From an uncultured Lachnospira sp. (GTDB taxonomy: Bacteria > Bacillota > Clostridia > Lachnospirales > Lachnospiraceae), in the NCBI GenBank assembly GCA_934343805.1, contig CAKRIN010000005.1:47577-111576 (forward strand): DNA of 64,000 bases, in the 5' to 3' direction. A model generated the notes under the pieces. It was given only the letters and a program-made list of their open reading frames with translations, ran no database searches and was not told the origin of the DNA. Every line of letters begins with the position of its first letter. Position 1 is the stretch's first letter. Position numbers and translations under genes: made by a program. Shown here in pieces: positions 44,928-52,046 of this stretch.

Positions 44928-45093
44928 AGACAGGTAACTTGAGTACCTGCCAAGCTAAGAAGTAAGGTGTTGTGCCAGAGAGCAGTGCCTTATGAGCTTT
45001 ATACGGGTTTGACATTTACCACAATCTGGCTAGAAACCATAGGTTTTGAAGGAAAATGTCAGAGGCTCTGCTGATGTGAGGCAGAGCCTTTTT
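44928..45093 (+). ncRNA. Candidate structured small RNA of about 165 nt
   Basis: Between a strong promoter and a strong terminator there is no convincing ORF but several stems: CAGGTA/TACCTG (about 44931-44949), a G-U-rich TAAGG/CCTTA stem near 44972-45000, and GACATTT/AAATGTC (about 45012-45060) enclosing AAACC/GGTTT. It could be an independent RNA or the leader of the putative nuclease gene that starts 25 bases after the terminator. I compared it by eye with 6S, T-box, SRP and common riboswitches and found no match. Confidence 0.5.
45063..45093 (+). terminator. Terminator of the small RNA
   Basis: Perfect 9-bp stem (45063-45071 with 45081-45089) and T6. It lies just before the ribosome site of the next gene, so it could also act as an attenuator. 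Confidence 0.85.
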
Positions 45094-45117
45094 ATATGTA
45101 TAGGGGGATTGGAGTTT

Positions 45118-45795
45118 TTGCGAAATATTAAAGATTGTGTGAATGCATTTCTTTCGCTTTTAAATACGCAGTATGAAATTGTGTTAGGGAGAAAAGGAGT
45201 TGCAGTAACACTTAGAATTACTTTCGATAAAAAGGATTGCTTTCATTTAATGGGATTGCAATATCTCATAGACAGACCGGAATTGAATAGGGATAGAGAG
45301 AAGATTTTTGATAAAATATTAATGGGAGATATTATTACTAATCGGGTTGAGTCGTCAGATTTTTATGAGAGAATAAAAGAAAGAATTGATTATTTACCGT
45401 TATTAGAAATGTTATTAGATAGTAATGAGACGGTTTTTAAATATAATAAGAAAGCCAATATATATTCAAAGATAGAGGCTGATTTTCTTATGAAGAATAA
45501 TATGGAAAATAGAAATTTATATTTATTTTTGTCACAGGGAAAAAATGATAATTATTATTGTAGGTCTTTTTTCCCAGAAGAGAAAAAAGATTATACTAAA
45601 AATCAGGCATTATGGACGATGTTGTATAAAAAGAAATGTAATACGATAACAGGAAAAGAGATTATTTTATATGACAAATTAACAACTAGTAATAAACATA
45701 AATCACTGGAAGAACGGGCAATGGAATTTAACGGTGAGCTGATGCTTGATGGGGAATATGATTGGGGAGAACCGGTTGGAAGAGAAAAAATATAA
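45118..45795 (+). CDS. PBECR4-like putative nuclease domain protein
   Basis: About 225 residues, soluble, Lys-rich. The run TQYEIVLGRKGVAVTLRI, KDCFHLMGLQYL and a helical middle resemble PBECR4, a barnase/EndoU/colicin-like nuclease family named from phage and mobile elements; I hold this from memory of the pattern only. The frame is open upstream through the terminator; TTG 45118, about 10 bases after AGGGGG, is the best start. The codons are more AT-rich than in neighbouring housekeeping genes, suggesting transfer. Arrangement promoter, RNA, terminator, protein recalls type III toxin-antitoxin loci. Confidence 0.5.
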   Translation: MRNIKDCVNAFLSLLNTQYEIVLGRKGVAVTLRITFDKKDCFHLMGLQYLIDRPELNRDREKIFDKILMGDIITNRVESSDFYERIKERIDYLPLLEMLLDSNETVFKYNKKANIYSKIEADFLMKNNMENRNLYLFLSQGKNDNYYCRSFFPEEKKDYTKNQALWTMLYKKKCNTITGKEIILYDKLTTSNKHKSLEERAMEFNGELMLDGEYDWGEPVGREKI

Positions 45796-45801
45796 AAACT
45801 A

Positions 45802-45835
45802 CTCGGCTGCATTTTGCACAGCCGGGTATATTTTT
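45802..45835. terminator. Terminator after the putative nuclease gene
   Basis: 8-bp stem (45802-45809 with 45819-45826) followed by a T-rich stretch. Confidence 0.7.
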
Positions 45836-46028
45836 ACATCGCATCTTCAATACATTTAACAATATAATCAGTGCCAAGTTCAGTATTCAGCGTAATATCA
45901 AAGTTGCCAGCAGCACCCCACATATGGTTAGTATGGTAGTTGTAGTTGTCGGCACGGCGCTTGTCCTCTTTGCGGATAGTCTGTTCAGCGTCCTTCTCAG
46001 AAAGATTAAATCTTTCCATCTCCGGCAA
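45834..46028 (-). pseudogene. C-terminal fragment of a cytidylate-kinase-like protein
   Basis: About 60 codons reading MERFNLSEKDAEQTIRK, KEDKRRADNYNYHT, MWGAAGNFDITLNT. This is the C-terminal part of the cytidylate-kinase-like (PF13189-type) family. The P-loop half is missing, and an in-frame stop lies just upstream. An N-terminal fragment of the same family lies at 63505 on the other strand, but the two do not meet and may come from different copies. Confidence 0.7.
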
Positions 46029-46174
46029 TCATCTTGATAATTTCATTACAGTGTTATCATGTCAAATGTGGTTATGTCGGATAATTTATCTGTAAATGTT
46101 CTTATTTCAATCATAAAACGGTTAAAATATGGAAATATACAACTTGAAATGGACATATTTTGATTATTTTCGAG

Positions 46175-46203
46175 TTGACATATGGATATTTTATTATTAT
46201 TAT
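46175..46203 (+). promoter_or_regulatory. Promoter of the HTH-Uma2 gene
   Basis: TTGACA (46175-46180), 17-bp spacer, TATTAT (46198-46203). Upstream bases 46029-46174 are AT-rich with no gene seen. Confidence 0.7.
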
Positions 46204-46245
46204 TATGTTAACAGATGTTCTTGTTTTTCATAAGGAGGTATTGCT

Positions 46246-47010
46246 ATGACTATTCAGGAGATGAAGGAGAAGAAGAAGGAAAAGGGTTATACATATGCAC
46301 AGATTGCTGATTTATCAGGTGTACCATTAGGTACTGTGCAGAAGATTTTCTCTGGGGAGACAGTGAGTCCAAGATACGATACGCTTATGGCATTGGAACA
46401 TTTTTTTGAAGAACCGCTTGAGGTAAGAGAGCCTGTATATAACAGATATGAGAGGAACGGAAGTTATACTGTAGACGATTACCGTGCTTTGCCTGATGAA
46501 CAGAGGGTTGAACTGATTGATGGATATTTCTATGATATGGCGTCACCAACCTTTGGACATCAGTCAATTGGTGGAGAGATTTATCGTCAGATTGCTAATT
46601 TTATTATGGAGAATGTTGGTAACTGTCGTCCTTTTATTGCACCGGTAGATGTACAGCTTGATTGTGATGAAAAGACTATGGTTCAGCCAGATGTCGGCAT
46701 TGTATGTGATTCTTCTAAGATTCAGCGATTTGGTGTATATGGTGCACCGGATTTTCTTGTAGAAGTAATTTCTCAATCTACTAAGAAAAAGGACTACACT
46801 TTGAAGTTATCTAAGTATATTGAAGCAGGGGTGCGTGAATACTGGATAGTTGATTACATGCAGGAGAAGATTCTGGTGTATTTTTTTGAGAGTGATGTGT
46901 ATCCTGTTATTTATGGATTTGACAAGCCGGTTCCGGTGAATATATATGATGGCAAGCTTAAGATAGATTTCACTAATATTGCCAAGTGGCTTAAGGATGG
47001 TATGGAGTAG
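46246..47010 (+). CDS. HTH (XRE) domain fused to a Uma2-family PD-(D/E)XK nuclease-like domain
   Basis: 254 residues. Residues 1-60 form an XRE helix-turn-helix (GYTYAQIADLSGVPLGTVQK). From about 80 comes a Uma2/DUF820 domain: RVELIDGYFYDMASPTFGHQ, then VQPDVGIVCD and FLVEVISQSTKKKDYTLKL, giving the Glu, Asp and E-x-x-S/K elements of the nuclease fold. It ends with GVREYWIVDY. ATAAGGAGG precedes the ATG. The role is unknown; Uma2 proteins abound in cyanobacteria and scattered Firmicutes. The HTH suggests it regulates itself or is targeted to a site. Confidence 0.8.
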   Translation: MTIQEMKEKKKEKGYTYAQIADLSGVPLGTVQKIFSGETVSPRYDTLMALEHFFEEPLEVREPVYNRYERNGSYTVDDYRALPDEQRVELIDGYFYDMASPTFGHQSIGGEIYRQIANFIMENVGNCRPFIAPVDVQLDCDEKTMVQPDVGIVCDSSKIQRFGVYGAPDFLVEVISQSTKKKDYTLKLSKYIEAGVREYWIVDYMQEKILVYFFESDVYPVIYGFDKPVPVNIYDGKLKIDFTNIAKWLKDGME

Positions 47011-47061
47011 TGAATCACCGAAATTAATTATATAAAATTTAAAGATGGAGGCAAAAATAAG

Positions 47062-47607
47062 ATGAAACTTGATAAATTTATAGGAATGATGACAGGACAT
47101 TTTGATAACAAAGAACAGTTTGATATGATGCAGAAGGCAGGAAAAATATATCCTTATGCAGAGCACATCAATACTATATGTAATGATAAAATAAAAAACA
47201 TTCCTAAGGATTTTAATGGAAAATTTGTCGTTGAAGAAAGTTATTATGAAACCAGTGGAAAACGCCATGCATCACCACATATTTTCCTTATTATGGAAAC
47301 TGACGACGGAATTGTTCTTTTTTCATATGAAATTCCAGAAGGAGAAGACAAGAATACATTTTCATATAATTCTATGAAGAATGTTGATTATGCTGAACTG
47401 AAAAAATCTGAAAAGTTTACACCGGCACTTTATCATGAAAAGAATGGAATCTGGGAGGGAGGCAGCATAAGCCAGTTTTCACCGGTAATGACATTTAAGC
47501 TTTGGGAAAAATTTTCTGATAGCTGTCTGGAAGTATCTGAAAGCATGGAAGTTAACGGAAAAAGAACTTTTGGATATGATGAACCAATTATTTATAAGAG
47601 GGTATAA
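47062..47607 (+). CDS. Uncharacterised protein, faintly CpeT/CpcT-like
   Basis: 181 residues, soluble. MMTGHFDNKEQFDMM at the start, then YAEHINTIC, DFNGKFVVEESYYE and ISQFSPVMTFKLWEKFSD. The N-terminal pattern recalls the CpeT/CpcT lyase-like beta barrel, but this is weak and no phycobilin role would be expected. AGATGGAGG precedes the ATG. It stands 19 bases before the nitroreductase and may share its transcript. Confidence 0.6.
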   Translation: MKLDKFIGMMTGHFDNKEQFDMMQKAGKIYPYAEHINTICNDKIKNIPKDFNGKFVVEESYYETSGKRHASPHIFLIMETDDGIVLFSYEIPEGEDKNTFSYNSMKNVDYAELKKSEKFTPALYHEKNGIWEGGSISQFSPVMTFKLWEKFSDSCLEVSESMEVNGKRTFGYDEPIIYKRV

Positions 47608-47626
47608 ACAATGGAGAGAGAATTCT

Positions 47627-48217
47627 ATGATACGAGAAATTGAGAATAGAAGAAGTATAAGAAAATATAAGCCGGATGAGCTTGATAGAAAGCTAATTGA
47701 AGAGATTATATACAGTGCTTCTCTTGCACCATCTGCAAAAAACAGGCAGCCTTGGAAATTTATTGTATATCAGGGGGAAGAAAAAGATAAATTGGTTGAT
47801 GTCATGCGTCATGGTATAAATTCAGAAAAAATAACTCATGAACTAATGCCTGAATGGGCATTTGCTATACCAGATGCTGAGAATACAGTCAGAATCATGC
47901 AGGAGGCTCCCTGTCTTATAGCAGTGCTTAATACTAATCAGCACACGCCATTTGCAAGTATTGAAAATGAGAAACGAATCGTTGAAATTTGTGATTCGTT
48001 GTCCATAGGTGCGGCAATTGAAAATATGATTCTGACAGCAACGGGATATGGATTGGGTACCTTGTGGATTGCCAATACTTGCTTTGCCTATAATGAATTG
48101 ATGGATTTTATCGGAACAGACATTCAGTTGACAGGAATTGTTGCGGTTGGTTTTGCTGATGAAGCTCCAGTTAAAAGGCCAAGGAAACTACTAGAAGAAA
48201 TCGTTGAGTACAGATAG
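47627..48217 (+). CDS. Nitroreductase-family protein
   Basis: 196 residues. MIREIENRRSIRKYKPDELD and LAPSAKNRQPWKF bind FMN; GYGLGTLWIANTCFAYNEL is the C-terminal signature. The start at 47627 follows GGAGAGAG; the longer frame overlaps the previous gene. Substrate unknown. It is more distant from the nitroreductase at 33431 than a recent duplicate would be. Confidence 0.87.
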   Translation: MIREIENRRSIRKYKPDELDRKLIEEIIYSASLAPSAKNRQPWKFIVYQGEEKDKLVDVMRHGINSEKITHELMPEWAFAIPDAENTVRIMQEAPCLIAVLNTNQHTPFASIENEKRIVEICDSLSIGAAIENMILTATGYGLGTLWIANTCFAYNELMDFIGTDIQLTGIVAVGFADEAPVKRPRKLLEEIVEYR

Positions 48218-48363
48218 GTAAATCGGGCTTTATCGCAAAGAATTGGTTGTCAGTACTAAGAAAATTCATAGCGACTTATAAATTTGCTAATATATTTCAA
48301 AACAAGAGAAGATTCATTAACATAATAGCATAAAGTAATTGCTGCATACAGCAAAAAGGAGAG

Positions 48364-48435
48364 CCCAATGTAGTCCCAGTTGCATTCAAGGCTATGGTTG
48401 AGAAGATGTTTAATGGTTCAATGTCAAAAATGTGA
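48364..48435 (+). pseudogene. Fragment resembling a pyridoxamine-phosphate-oxidase-type flavoprotein
   Basis: About 23 codons reading PNVVPVAFKAMVEKMFNG. The first part matches the start of small PPOX-fold (split-barrel) FMN proteins; the rest of the gene is absent. Too short for certainty. Confidence 0.35.
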
Positions 48436-48457
48436 TTATCACAGATAAGGAGTGAAT

Positions 48458-48580
48458 ATGCTTAAGTTTACAGAGGAAAAGATATTTACGCTGGCTCAGA
48501 TACATTATGTTTTGATTCATCCTGACTATCAGGGACAGGGGATTGCTGGAAAGATGCTTGAATATATTAAGAAAAAGTAG
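48458..48580 (+). pseudogene. GNAT acetyltransferase fragment
   Basis: 40 codons with start and stop: LIHPDYQGQGIAGKMLEYIK is the acetyl-CoA loop and following helix of a GNAT protein, but the rest of the fold is missing. AAGGAG precedes the ATG, so it may be translated. The region 48218-48457 holds nothing else except the preceding flavoprotein fragment; it is a decay zone. Confidence 0.65.
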
Positions 48581-48590
48581 AAAAATCAGA

Positions 48591-48635
48591 AAAACGCAGG
48601 ATATATGGGAGTTAGTCACTATATCCTGCGTTTTG
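48591..48635. terminator. Bidirectional terminator at the end of folT
   Basis: Perfect 15-bp stem (48591-48605 with 48620-48634), with A and T runs on each side. It serves folT on the minus strand and whatever is read on the plus strand. Confidence 0.85.
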
Positions 48636-48636
48636 T

Positions 48637-49254
48637 TTATTCGTTTTTATATATTTTATTGTTAATCACTTTAACAATTCCTATAACATTGTAAGTTAAG
48701 AAAATGTTGATAGGAAGCTGGATTAGATTTTTGGTAAATCTCATTGTAAGATAAAACATAAATCCTTTGCCGTACATTATGCTGCACCAGTATGTTCCAA
48801 GAAGAACATTTACAAGAAGTGTATCAATAGTAAGGGCAAGCACAACTCTGATAAGGAATTTGAAATCTATAATTTCTAAAAGGCTGCGTTTTTCACCTGT
48901 TACTTTTTTCTTGGAAATTTTAATGTTGCAGTCATAGAAAAATAAACCATAGATAAGGCCAGCTAAAGCAGCACTTAATGTCCAGCCCGGAAAATATGGA
49001 CCAGTTGGCTTAATGATATACTGGATTATATCACCAAGACCTCCGCACATGAATCCCATAACAGGACCGAACATGTATCCAATTGCACAGTTGGCAAGGA
49101 AAGATACTGAAATTCTGAGTGCCGGGGTTACATTAATAGATACAAAAACTGCTAAAACAGTGTGAAGTGCGACGAGAAGTGCCGCAGCAACAATTGACTT
49201 GAGACATTTGAATTCTTTTGCTGAAAATGCAAAATTCTTTAATAAAATTGACAT
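48637..49254 (-). CDS. folT: Folate-type ECF transporter substrate-binding subunit
   Basis: 205 residues with about six membrane segments. AALLVALHTVLAVFVSIN, the cluster NCAIGYMFGPVMGFMCGG and PGWTLSAALAGLIYG are typical of FolT-like S components, which bind folate and work with a shared ECF energy module encoded elsewhere. The start at 49254 follows AAAGGAGG; the long upstream frame belongs to the riboswitch leader. The THF riboswitch upstream makes the folate assignment strong. Confidence 0.9.
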   Translation of the reverse strand: MSILLKNFAFSAKEFKCLKSIVAAALLVALHTVLAVFVSINVTPALRISVSFLANCAIGYMFGPVMGFMCGGLGDIIQYIIKPTGPYFPGWTLSAALAGLIYGLFFYDCNIKISKKKVTGEKRSLLEIIDFKFLIRVVLALTIDTLLVNVLLGTYWCSIMYGKGFMFYLTMRFTKNLIQLPINIFLTYNVIGIVKVINNKIYKNE

Positions 49255-49316
49255 AAAAATAACCTCCTTTGCAGTAGTATTCGCACTACATAAGAGGCTG
49301 TTGACCAGTATATGTA

Positions 49317-49411
49317 GCAGCGGGATGCGGATTATGTATCGCAAGAAATCTTTTCGTCCGTATGGCAACTCCCTGTCCATATGGCACTTAACGCACATAT
49401 TCCTACTCTGC
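49317..49411 (-). promoter_or_regulatory. THF (tetrahydrofolate) riboswitch controlling folT
   Basis: On the minus strand the aptamer opens with GCAGAGTAGG and closes with CCGCATCCCGCTGC, the ends pairing as GCAG/CTGC. The conserved GCGTTAAGTG is at 49394-49385 and GGACGAAAAG follows the internal hairpin. This order matches the THF riboswitch family known upstream of folT in Firmicutes. Between aptamer and start codon (49255-49316) are stems CTACATA/TATGTAG and GTAGT/ACTAC next to AAAGGAGG, so control is probably at translation start, with folate repressing its own uptake. Confidence 0.9.
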
Positions 49412-49437
49412 TTATATAATTGATTTGTACAGGCATT

Positions 49438-49466
49438 ATTAAAGCACATATTCATATAAATGTAAA
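49438..49466 (-). promoter_or_regulatory. Promoter of the riboswitch-folT transcript
   Basis: Minus-strand TTTACA (49466-49461), 17-bp spacer, TTTAAT (49443-49438), about 27 bases before the aptamer. Confidence 0.5.
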
Positions 49467-49494
49467 GCATTATATTAAGGCTGTTTACAATATA

Positions 49495-50184
49495 TCATAA
49501 ATTCTGTTTAGAATTAATACATCTTCTGTTGTACATAAGATGCATGGTCATGGCATCCTGTGCCTTGATTGCATTATGCTGTGCAATGGCAGTAGCTATT
49601 TCGCGGTGTGTTTCAATAGTTTCTATTTTAAGAACATTACCGGTTGTCTCAACAAAAAGAGGAATTGAGCTGTTGATAATCGGAATGAGTCTTGGGATAA
49701 TAAGATTCTTGCTTCCCATTGCTATTGCGGTGTGGAATTCTATATCTTTCTGGGTATGATCTTTTTTCTGTTTTAGAAGCTCTTCAACTTCATCACACAA
49801 AGAAACAATTTTCTTAATATCATTATTATCTGCATATGTTGCAGACATAGCTGCAATAGCTGGCTCCAGTAAAAAACGGACTTCAAGCAGATCCTGGACA
49901 AGCTTTTTTTTGTCAGATATGAATGTAAATCCGAGAGGGTCATCAACTACACCGGGTGAGGATGCTACATATGTTCCAGATCCCTGCCTGATTGATACAA
50001 TGTTGCGTGAAGCAAGTAATTTCATGGCTTCACGAAGAGAACTTCTTCCAATATTGAGTTCTTTAGCAAGATGCGCTTCATTAGGAAGCTTGTCTCCCGG
50101 CTGTAAATGTTCATTTAATATAAAAGATATTATGTCTTCGGAAATCTTCTGTGGAAGATTTCTCTCATCAGATTCAAAATTCAT
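49495..50184 (-). CDS. GntR-family regulator, FCD (FadR) subfamily
   Basis: 229 residues. Winged helix with EAHLAKELNIGRSSLREAM and the wing IRQGSGTYVA, then an FCD domain with the metal/ligand histidines (IEFHTAIAMGSKN, ETHREIATAI). The start at 50184 follows ATAGGAA. It faces the LuxR-type gene, but its promoter region is copied upstream of the gntP operon at 54.1 kb. A sugar acid such as gluconate or a related aldonate is the likely ligand, by that link. Confidence 0.85.
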   Translation of the reverse strand: MNFESDERNLPQKISEDIISFILNEHLQPGDKLPNEAHLAKELNIGRSSLREAMKLLASRNIVSIRQGSGTYVASSPGVVDDPLGFTFISDKKKLVQDLLEVRFLLEPAIAAMSATYADNNDIKKIVSLCDEVEELLKQKKDHTQKDIEFHTAIAMGSKNLIIPRLIPIINSSIPLFVETTGNVLKIETIETHREIATAIAQHNAIKAQDAMTMHLMYNRRCINSKQNL

Positions 50185-50323
50185 TATACGATTCCTATGC
50201 TCCTGTTTTAGTACTATCAATAATATAATGCTTCCGTTTAATTGTCAAAATGAAAAAACATAAAAATGTAAAAAATCCATGCAATTTCATAGCATTGACT
50301 TAACATTCTTTCAAATATATAAT
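50182..50323. repeat. Regulatory region copy A (gntR 5' end plus divergent promoters)
   Basis: Runs from the gntR start codon through ATATAATGCTTCCGTTTAA to the plus-strand promoter at 50295-50323. It aligns along about 140 bp, with scattered changes, to 54054-54198 (copy B) in the same orientation. Confidence 0.75.
50295..50323 (+). promoter_or_regulatory. Promoter of the LuxR-type membrane regulator
   Basis: TTGACT (50295-50300), 17-bp spacer, TATAAT (50318-50323). The counterpart in copy B is TTGATT-17-TATATT. Confidence 0.75.
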
Positions 50324-50396
50324 TTTATAACACCTATGGATTTGGTCACTATTTTGCAATCCACACATTATCATCATATGTAAGGAGCGTTATTAT

Positions 50397-51845
50397 ATGA
50401 ATTCACCTCAGAAGAAGACAATAAAAGCTGGCGGTATCAAAACAATAACCAGCATTCCACATATATATGCCATTATTTTAATGGGTCTGTTTACATTTGT
50501 TTTCTTAAGTGTTGAATATATGTTTGTAAGCAGGATTTCACTTCTTGTATCGCAGCAAAAAGCCACTCTTTCCCAGAATTATGTACTTGGAGTCAGTACA
50601 GCAGGTTTTTTATTATATCCTCTGTTTAAGCATTTTTTAAACAACAGGCTTTACAAGCTTTTAATGATTATTACCGGATTACTATCTGTTTTTTTAACAA
50701 TCAGCGCTAGCTGCGGTAAGTCCTTTGAATATATATTTAGTGGGGGAATTATTCTTTTTATACTTCTTGGCCTTGTTGGGAGTAATGTATATTATGTATC
50801 TGCGTGTATGATTAGAAACAGGCATTTGGCAAAAATAGCCGGCATTTCATATTTTCTGGGTATACTGCTTCAGTTCATCAATCATAATGCTATTCATATA
50901 AGAACAATACAGCTTGTTATATTGTCAGTATCTATGCTGATGCTTTTTATCTTACTGATAGAAAATGAATGTATTCTCAGCCGCTATAGCACTGACAAAT
51001 ATGCTGTTAAAACTATAATTGAAAGCTCAGCAAAAGGTAAAAAGCATAATATTTTATTATATATTAGCATTATAGTTCTTGTGATACTTATGGCTTGTTT
51101 ATTCAGCGCTCTCGACAGTGCAGTAACACTCGTCCATTCCGACGGTATTGCTGACATAGGACAGGGAGCCAGAATCCTGCTTGCTTTCAGTGGACTTGCT
51201 GCCGGTTTTATATTTGACATTAGTAATAGAAAGTATACCGGAATCATCATGTACTGCATAATGATTCTTTCTACCCTGTGTATTGTGCTGCTTGAATTCT
51301 CCAAGCCTTTCATGGCTGTGCTTATTGTTTTCTATCTGTCTGCTGGATTTTTTGCTGTTTTCTTTACATCAGAATTCATGGAGCTTTCACGGTATGCCAG
51401 AATACCTAAGCTTTGGGCTGGAATGGGGCGGGCTGTTAACAATATTACTGCCGCTGTTATTGCCGGTTTTGTTTTACAACTGCTTTCCTCTGATAATAAT
51501 CTTTTAAAGATTGTTCTTATACTTGTTTTATTTGTTTTAGTAAGTATTATGTCAGTAATATATACATTTGAAAAATATTATTTTGTACAACAGTTTACTC
51601 AGCATACAGATGAAGTAACAAACGAACAGGACCAGTTACATAAATTAACTACACAATACTCCTTTACCGAAAGAGAAGGAGAAGTATTTAGCTATCTTGT
51701 TACTACCGAGGATAATATCCAGACTATCTCAGAGCATATGCATGTATCAAGACGTACGCTTGAACGATACATTTCAGCTATCTATGAAAAAACCGGTGTG
51801 AAATCACGCGTTGGACTTATTAATCTGTTTAATAAATGTGTGTGA
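50397..51845 (+). CDS. LuxR-family regulator with a 12-span MFS-like membrane domain
   Basis: 482 residues. About 12 membrane segments fill residues 20-400, with the look of a major-facilitator fold. The C-terminal 65 residues are a LuxR helix-turn-helix: YSFTEREGEVFSYL, then ISEHMHVSRRTLERYISAIY. Membrane-LuxR proteins of this build are common in Eggerthella and some Clostridia, and probably sense a ligand at the membrane. AAGGAG precedes the ATG. It likely controls the surface protein gene that follows. Confidence 0.85.
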   Translation: MNSPQKKTIKAGGIKTITSIPHIYAIILMGLFTFVFLSVEYMFVSRISLLVSQQKATLSQNYVLGVSTAGFLLYPLFKHFLNNRLYKLLMIITGLLSVFLTISASCGKSFEYIFSGGIILFILLGLVGSNVYYVSACMIRNRHLAKIAGISYFLGILLQFINHNAIHIRTIQLVILSVSMLMLFILLIENECILSRYSTDKYAVKTIIESSAKGKKHNILLYISIIVLVILMACLFSALDSAVTLVHSDGIADIGQGARILLAFSGLAAGFIFDISNRKYTGIIMYCIMILSTLCIVLLEFSKPFMAVLIVFYLSAGFFAVFFTSEFMELSRYARIPKLWAGMGRAVNNITAAVIAGFVLQLLSSDNNLLKIVLILVLFVLVSIMSVIYTFEKYYFVQQFTQHTDEVTNEQDQLHKLTTQYSFTEREGEVFSYLVTTEDNIQTISEHMHVSRRTLERYISAIYEKTGVKSRVGLINLFNKCV

Positions 51846-51881
51846 TAAATTTGTTTTCCTGTTCTGTTTAGGGTTTAAAAC

Positions 51882-51911
51882 AGCGTGGCGGACTTCCGCC
51901 ACGCTATTTTA
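51882..51911 (+). terminator. Terminator after the LuxR regulator
   Basis: Perfect 11-bp stem (51882-51892 with 51895-51905) with a two-base spacer and T4. Confidence 0.85.
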
Positions 51912-52046
51912 GTATATTGGCGGACTTCCCTTATATACTTTATACATAATGTTATATATATTGATAACAGCTTATATGTATAAGATTTATTATATGGGTT
52001 ATTTGATTCCAGACAATTATTATTAAGAAACAGGAGGAAAAGATGT

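Noticed and set aside
44928..45093. Possible 6S RNA, SRP RNA or T-box at the candidate small RNA
   Set aside because: No T-box sequence (AGGGTGGNACCGCG), no SRP GGAAG-type loop in the right context, and no convincing single long 6S hairpin with central bubble. Left as an unknown structured RNA.
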